Part shown: positions 27,938 through 32,693 of the stretch, one piece after another
Numbering within the stretch: the stretch's first letter is position 1
Layout of the letters: each line of letters begins with the position of its first letter
Source of the DNA: Methyloprofundus sp.
GTDB lineage: Bacteria > Pseudomonadota > Gammaproteobacteria > Methylococcales > Methylomonadaceae
Assembly: GCA_028599115.1 (NCBI GenBank)
Contig: JAQRMR010000058.1
Coordinates: 1 to 32,693 of the forward strand
Length of the DNA stretch: 32,693 bases
Reading direction: 5' to 3'
Made by a program: the position numbers and the translations under genes
The notes under the pieces: generated by a model
Database searches by the model: none
What the model saw: the letters and a program-made list of their open reading frames with translations, nothing else
Told to the model about the DNA's origin: nothing

Positions 27938-28264
27938 ATGGCGACACAAACAGAAACAGGCACGATTGCAGCCTGGAAAGATGACCGTGGTTTTGGATTT
28001 ATTAGAACAGAAAGCAATAATAAAGAAAATGATGTATTTATCCATATTTCATCATTAAACAATATGAGTCGTCGCCCACGTATTGGCGATGTTATTCATT
28101 ACGATATAACAGAAGAGAACGGCAAAACAAAAGCGGTTAATGCTATTATTGAAGGGGTAGAACCATTTAGCGATGGCGGCGGTGGCTTTGGTATTTTAAC
28201 GCTGCTTGCTGTAGCGGTTGTATCTAGTGCTGCAACAGTACTGGTTATGAATAACCTTTCATAA
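27938..28264 (+). CDS. Cold-shock-domain protein with C-terminal transmembrane helix
   Basis: ETGTIAAWKDDRGFGFIRTESNNKENDVFIHISSL (CSD, RNP1/RNP2-like), then GGGGFGILTLLAVAVVSSAATVLVMNNLS; ATG 27938 preferred to TTG 27911. Confidence 0.88.
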   Translation: MATQTETGTIAAWKDDRGFGFIRTESNNKENDVFIHISSLNNMSRRPRIGDVIHYDITEENGKTKAVNAIIEGVEPFSDGGGGFGILTLLAVAVVSSAATVLVMNNLS

Positions 28265-28275
28265 AGCTATTTTTG

Positions 28276-28304
28276 TAAGGCGAGTGCAATACTCGCCTTA
28301 TTTT
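28276..28304 (+). terminator. Rho-independent terminator after the CSD-TM gene
   Basis: TAAGGCGAGT-GCAAT-ACTCGCCTTATTTT. Confidence 0.85.
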
Positions 28305-28313
28305 GTTGTATTC

Positions 28314-29120
28314 ATGATTATAAAACTCTTCTTTTTCACACTTGCTAGTCTTTTTTATACATTAAGTTTCGGCTCTGATTTAGCTCGAGAGCAAGAAAAT
28401 GTAGATGAAATCAATGCGCTCCCCCAATATGGTAAATTAACGTGGTTGGGTGAAGGCTCGCAGCGTTTTGCTAGCCTTTATGCCGAAACGGAATCCAGTA
28501 CCAACTTAGGTATCGTTATTTTATTGCATGATATAGGCAGTCACCCAGATAAAGACCCGCTTATTTATGAGTTAAGAAGAAAGTTTCCAGAACGAAATTG
28601 GGGGACTTTAGCTTTGCAATTACCTTTGCGAGAGAGTGGGGCGACAGATGCTGATTATTATGAGTTATTGCCAGAAGCAACACAGCGCATCGTGACTGCA
28701 GTTCAGCACGTTGCTAAAACGAATACACAAATTGTTATTGTTGGCCATCAGCTTGGAGCTTTAATGGGCTTACACGCAGCTGGTACTGAAATTATGCCAG
28801 AGCTAAAAGCGATTATTACGATAGGGCTGAATGTGCCCAAAAATGAAAGTATTTATGCGCAAACAGAAGATTTAATTGCAAGAATTCAAATCCCCTTTTT
28901 AGACCTATATAGTGCATTAGGGTCGACAGAGGTTATTGCAACGGCAAGAAAACGTAGAATGGCCGCACGTAAAAACTTAAACTATCGACAAGACAAATTA
29001 AACTACTCCAACTCGCCTTATTGGGGTGATCATGCCTTAGTGATGAAACGTAGCTATAGCTGGTTGACGCGAGTTTCGAAAGATTTTCCGGTTTTAGTAA
29101 AGGAAAAACAAGATAATTAA
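28314..29120 (+). CDS. DUF3530-like exported alpha/beta-hydrolase-fold protein
   Basis: Signal peptide MIIKLFFFTLASLFYTLSFG; GIVILLHDIGSHPD, IVIVGHQLGALMGLHAA (GHxxG elbow-like), ALVMKR... C-terminal; start at ATG 28314 downstream of the terminator. Confidence 0.7.
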   Translation: MIIKLFFFTLASLFYTLSFGSDLAREQENVDEINALPQYGKLTWLGEGSQRFASLYAETESSTNLGIVILLHDIGSHPDKDPLIYELRRKFPERNWGTLALQLPLRESGATDADYYELLPEATQRIVTAVQHVAKTNTQIVIVGHQLGALMGLHAAGTEIMPELKAIITIGLNVPKNESIYAQTEDLIARIQIPFLDLYSALGSTEVIATARKRRMAARKNLNYRQDKLNYSNSPYWGDHALVMKRSYSWLTRVSKDFPVLVKEKQDN

Positions 29121-32100
29121 GTTTTATAATATTTTTTAGCTGTTCGATGAAAATAAGCTTTAATATCCTGATCTATTGCATATAAACAAGGAATTAATAT
29201 CAATGAAACTAAGGTGCCAAATACGACACCCCAAGCCATAGCCATTACCATAGGCGTTAAGAAAGGATTAGAGCCAGCAATGCCATAAGCAGTAGGAAAT
29301 AAACCAGCAGCTGTCGTTAATGACGTAATCACGATAGGCCGTAAACGTTGTGCTGCTCCTTGAGCAATAGTTACGACTGATATATTGCCTGAATTTAATT
29401 TATTTAAATTGTGGATCATCACTAAGGAATCATTCACCAGAACCCCAATTAACCCCAAAATACCAATTAAGGCAATAATACTAAGGGGTAAACCTTGTAT
29501 GGCAAAGCCAATAATAACGCCAGTTAAGCTAAAAGGAATAGCGATAAGAATTAAAAGCGGCTGAGTTAGGGAGTTAAATAAAACAACAAGAATAAAGAAG
29601 ACACTCATTAGGCAAAAAACAAATGCAATTTGCATATCACCCATAGAATCTTGTTGCTGCTCCAGCTCACCACCGTACCAAAGGCGTAATTTAGGGTGTT
29701 TTTGCAGTAGTCCTGATTCGCTTACATAGTCAGCAATAGCATCATTAATCTCTTGTACAGAAATGAGATCTCGATCAATTTCTGCATACAACGTCATACT
29801 ACGCTGGCCAAAATAATGTTTAATATTGGCTTCACCGGGGCGTACTTCTAACTCAGCAATGGTTTTTAAATAAATGCTATCACCCGTGGGTGTCATGATA
29901 ATAAGGTTTTCTAAGGTAGCTAATTTATTTTGTGATTCTCCGGTATATTTCAGGCGATATTTAATGCGCTCATCGAGTGTTTGTAATTCATCTATAATTT
30001 GTCCATCAAATGCTATTCTGACCGCTTGCGTAACATCTAAAACACTAATGTTCCTAGCTGCCATTAAAGTGTAATCAAGCTTTAGCTGAACAATATCTTT
30101 CCCGGTTTTATAGCTAGTCCAAACATCAGTTACTGCTGTTTGTTGCTGTAAAAATTGGCTGATTTTTTCTGCGACTTCATAGCGCCCTTCAGTATTACCA
30201 ATAATTTCCAGTTCAACAGGTTTTCCTGCTACCGGCGTATCTTTTAGTGGCTCAAAGATAATGCGTGCAAAGCCTTTTAGTTGAGCTGCTTCTTTGCGTA
30301 AATCAGCCATTAACAGGTTAGAATCAATAGTACGCTGTCCTTGAGGTAGCATATAAATACTAATGAGCGCCCAAGCAGGATTTCGGCCTTCGGTCACACC
30401 ATAAATATCGGTATCATGATGGCCAATACGAGTCACGATATTTAATAGCTCTTGTTCAGGTAGTTGTTGACGAATCATTGCTTCCACTTCAGCTGATTTT
30501 TTGATGGTTTTAGCAAATGAAGTGCCTTGGGGCAGCTCTATTTTGACATTAACAGTATCAATATCGACATCAGGGTAAAGGTTAAATTGCATCACGGAGA
30601 CGCCATAAGTAACAATAAGTGCGAAACTTAAAATAAACAAAGTAATGGTTTTGTAACGCTTTTGCAAAGCTCTTAAAATAAATTGATGATATTTCTGATG
30701 GAATTTTGTAAACCAAGGTTTTTCAGCTAATTTTTTAACAGGATAGCCATGTGCTAAATGCGCGGGTAGCATGAAATAACACTCAAATAGAGAAGCACCC
30801 AATACTAAAGCGATCATAACGGGTAAAGTCCAAAGAAACTCACCTTCTAAGCCACCTAAAAAAGCGACCGGTGCAAAAGCTAAAATAGTGCTTAAAGAGC
30901 TAACTAAAACAGGAGCAGTAATAGCCGTGGTGCCTTTAGTGCTAGCAGCCTGTAAATCATCACCTTGTTCTCGCCGGCTTTGAATACTTTCCGATGTTAC
31001 GACGGCATCATCAACTAACATGCCGAGTACTAAAATTAAGGCCATGAGTGAAAGAGAATCAATCGCTAGCCCCATTGTGGGCATTAAAGCAAAGCAGATC
31101 ATCACCGTTGTCGGCATGCCTAATGTAACCCAAAGTGATAAGCGCCAATGTAGAAATAACCATAAAACTAAAAAAACCAGAACGATACCAAGTAAAGCAT
31201 TACTGCCAAGAGCATCGATCATGTCATAGGTGAAACGAGAAATATCATTGACTAAAATAAGCTCAACCCCGGGCGGAAGATTAGCCCGGGCTTTGGTAAT
31301 AAAATCACGCAGAGCTTGAGTGGTTTGTAAACCATCGGAATGTTCTTTTTTTAACGCAGTAAGAGCAATACTGAGATTGCCATCGGTGCGGGATTGAATT
31401 TGCCAGTCTTGATAATCTAAAACAACTTCGGCAATATCACGAATTCGCACAGTATTACCTGCTTGACCGCTGCGAATAATAACTTCTTCTATTTCTTTAG
31501 GCGTTGCAAATTGCCCAATGGTTAAGACTTTTTTTTCTGCGACAAAAGATTCTAATGAGCCGCCGGAGTCACGTACATTACGACGTTGAATCGCATGAAT
31601 AATTTCTGCATAAGAAATGCCTAAATGCTGCATTTGCAATTGATTAAGCTGAATATGCACTTCTCGTGGCCGATAACCAATTTTTTCTATACCTGCAACA
31701 CCCTTTATCTCACGTAGGCCATCGCTTAGTTGGCGTGCAGTTTGGCGTAAAAGAGATTCAGGGACTGCACCTACAATATGCACTTCCATAATAGGAAATT
31801 TGAGGCTGGATAGTTCTTCTAATAAAGGTTTATCTTGTAAATCAACAGGCAGACGGGTGCTGGCGCGATCCACTGCTTTTTGTAGCTCATTGATAGTTTT
31901 TTGCAGGTCTTCTTGCTCAGGGTCAAGGCGTACACTGATAACAGAGATACCATCCATACTATTAGAGTTAAGCTTTTTAATACCATCAATTTTAAGAATT
32001 TCTTCTTCTAAAGGTAAGGTAATGCCTAACTCGATTTCTTCAGGGCCAGCACCGGGGTGAAAGGTAGATATTTTGACAATGCCCATTTCTATTTTAGGCA

Positions 32101-32212
32101 TCACCTCATATTTCATATTATTAAGCGCTAAGGCCCCAGTAAAAAAGGCAAACACCATTAATAGATTAACGAGTACTGGACGTTGTACAAAAAAGTAAAT
32201 AAGAGCGCGCAT
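29117..32212 (-). CDS. RND family efflux transporter permease
   Basis: 1031 aa; FVQRPVLVNLLMVFAFFTGALALNNMKYEVMPKIEMGIVKISTFHPGAGPEEIE, LVDDAVVTSES, GILGLIGVLVNDSLVMI, RLRPIVITSLTTAAGLFPT. Confidence 0.95.
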   Translation of the reverse strand: MRALIYFFVQRPVLVNLLMVFAFFTGALALNNMKYEVMPKIEMGIVKISTFHPGAGPEEIELGITLPLEEEILKIDGIKKLNSNSMDGISVISVRLDPEQEDLQKTINELQKAVDRASTRLPVDLQDKPLLEELSSLKFPIMEVHIVGAVPESLLRQTARQLSDGLREIKGVAGIEKIGYRPREVHIQLNQLQMQHLGISYAEIIHAIQRRNVRDSGGSLESFVAEKKVLTIGQFATPKEIEEVIIRSGQAGNTVRIRDIAEVVLDYQDWQIQSRTDGNLSIALTALKKEHSDGLQTTQALRDFITKARANLPPGVELILVNDISRFTYDMIDALGSNALLGIVLVFLVLWLFLHWRLSLWVTLGMPTTVMICFALMPTMGLAIDSLSLMALILVLGMLVDDAVVTSESIQSRREQGDDLQAASTKGTTAITAPVLVSSLSTILAFAPVAFLGGLEGEFLWTLPVMIALVLGASLFECYFMLPAHLAHGYPVKKLAEKPWFTKFHQKYHQFILRALQKRYKTITLFILSFALIVTYGVSVMQFNLYPDVDIDTVNVKIELPQGTSFAKTIKKSAEVEAMIRQQLPEQELLNIVTRIGHHDTDIYGVTEGRNPAWALISIYMLPQGQRTIDSNLLMADLRKEAAQLKGFARIIFEPLKDTPVAGKPVELEIIGNTEGRYEVAEKISQFLQQQTAVTDVWTSYKTGKDIVQLKLDYTLMAARNISVLDVTQAVRIAFDGQIIDELQTLDERIKYRLKYTGESQNKLATLENLIIMTPTGDSIYLKTIAELEVRPGEANIKHYFGQRSMTLYAEIDRDLISVQEINDAIADYVSESGLLQKHPKLRLWYGGELEQQQDSMGDMQIAFVFCLMSVFFILVVLFNSLTQPLLILIAIPFSLTGVIIGFAIQGLPLSIIALIGILGLIGVLVNDSLVMIHNLNKLNSGNISVVTIAQGAAQRLRPIVITSLTTAAGLFPTAYGIAGSNPFLTPMVMAMAWGVVFGTLVSLILIPCLYAIDQDIKAYFHRTAKKYYKT

Positions 32213-32688
32213 TAATCTACTCCTAGTTGTACTGGACTACCTTCCTGTATGTTTTCTAAACCCTCAACAATAAGTTGGTCACCTGCTTTTAGTCCACCTA
32301 GTACAGGAACCCATGCAGACATGCTGGCGCGTAATAACGGCTGTACTTGCTTGGCTTTATTGTCGATGAATAAATAGACCACCTTTTTTCGTTGCCTATC
32401 CACAATGGCGGTATCAGGAATTAGCAGGCTATCCGTTAAGCTTAAACCTGATAATTCTACATGAGCAGTCATACCGGGTCTCAGTAGTCCATTACGATTA
32501 CTTAAGCTGAGATAAATAGGAAAATTGCCTGTATGTTTATCTGCTTTAACACCAATAGATTCAATTAATGCACTGTGCTGTTTTCCTCTTAATGCAGGAA
32601 AAGAAACGCTTGCTGTATCGCCTTGTAATAAATAATTAACATCTTTTTCACTGATAAATATTTTTACTCTTGAGCCTCTTGCAAAACT
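32212..32688 (-). CDS. RND efflux periplasmic adaptor (membrane fusion protein), C-terminal part
   Basis: Open frame extends past the listed ORF to 32688: SFARGSRVKIFISEKDVNYLLQGDTASVSFPALRGKQHSALIESIGVKADKHTGNFPIYLSLSNRNGLLRPGMTAHVELSGLSLTDSLLIPDTAIVDRQRKKVVYLFIDNKAKQVQPLL. HlyD/AcrA-type C-terminal barrel; N-terminus outside the window or disrupted. Confidence 0.85.
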   Translation of the reverse strand, partial: SFARGSRVKIFISEKDVNYLLQGDTASVSFPALRGKQHSALIESIGVKADKHTGNFPIYLSLSNRNGLLRPGMTAHVELSGLSLTDSLLIPDTAIVDRQRKKVVYLFIDNKAKQVQPLLRASMSAWVPVLGGLKAGDQLIVEGLENIQEGSPVQLGVD

Positions 32689-32693
32689 CTAAG

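Noticed and set aside
28284-28313. Upstream start for the DUF3530-like gene
   Set aside because: It would lie inside the terminator hairpin of the preceding gene; ATG 28314 gives a clean signal peptide.
1-32693. CRISPR array, prophage, insertion sequence or defence island
   Set aside because: No regularly spaced repeat array, transposase, integrase or phage structural ORF could be recognised.

Overview
This 32.7 kb, AT-rich window looks chromosomal and comes from a gammaproteobacterial methanotroph (Methylococcales-like, inferred from pmoCAB plus gene content). In order it carries: 3' part of xthA (-), rpmE, gltA, a class A penicillin-binding protein (-), the type IV pilus cluster pilM-pilN-[pilO/pilP fused]-pilQ followed by aroK-aroB-damX-like-hemE, a DUF411 protein, a glucokinase, a small hypothetical protein (-), particulate methane monooxygenase pmoCAB, secA, glycogen phosphorylase, trmL (-), a family 2 glycosyltransferase (-), a small secreted/anchored hypothetical, a cold-shock-domain protein with a C-terminal membrane helix, a DUF3530-like protein, and an RND efflux permease and adaptor (-, adaptor cut by the window edge). 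There are no CRISPR arrays, rRNA or tRNA genes, and no recognisable transposase or prophage. The most interesting signals are: (1) an 18-bp perfect inverted repeat with a 7-nt spacer inside the damX-like coding sequence, exactly over its transmembrane helix; (2) a single-ORF PilO-PilP fusion in which the PilP lipoprotein signal is replaced by internal sequence; (3) a tandem 23-bp repeat overlapping the -35 region of the putative pmoC promoter; (4) a large two-tier hairpin between pmoC and pmoA; (5) a REPIN-like pair of inverted REP units after gltA; and (6) a short leader with competing ATGATG/CATCAT pairings upstream of pmoC. I could not run any database search, folding or alignment program; family calls rest on recognised sequence motifs and gene order.
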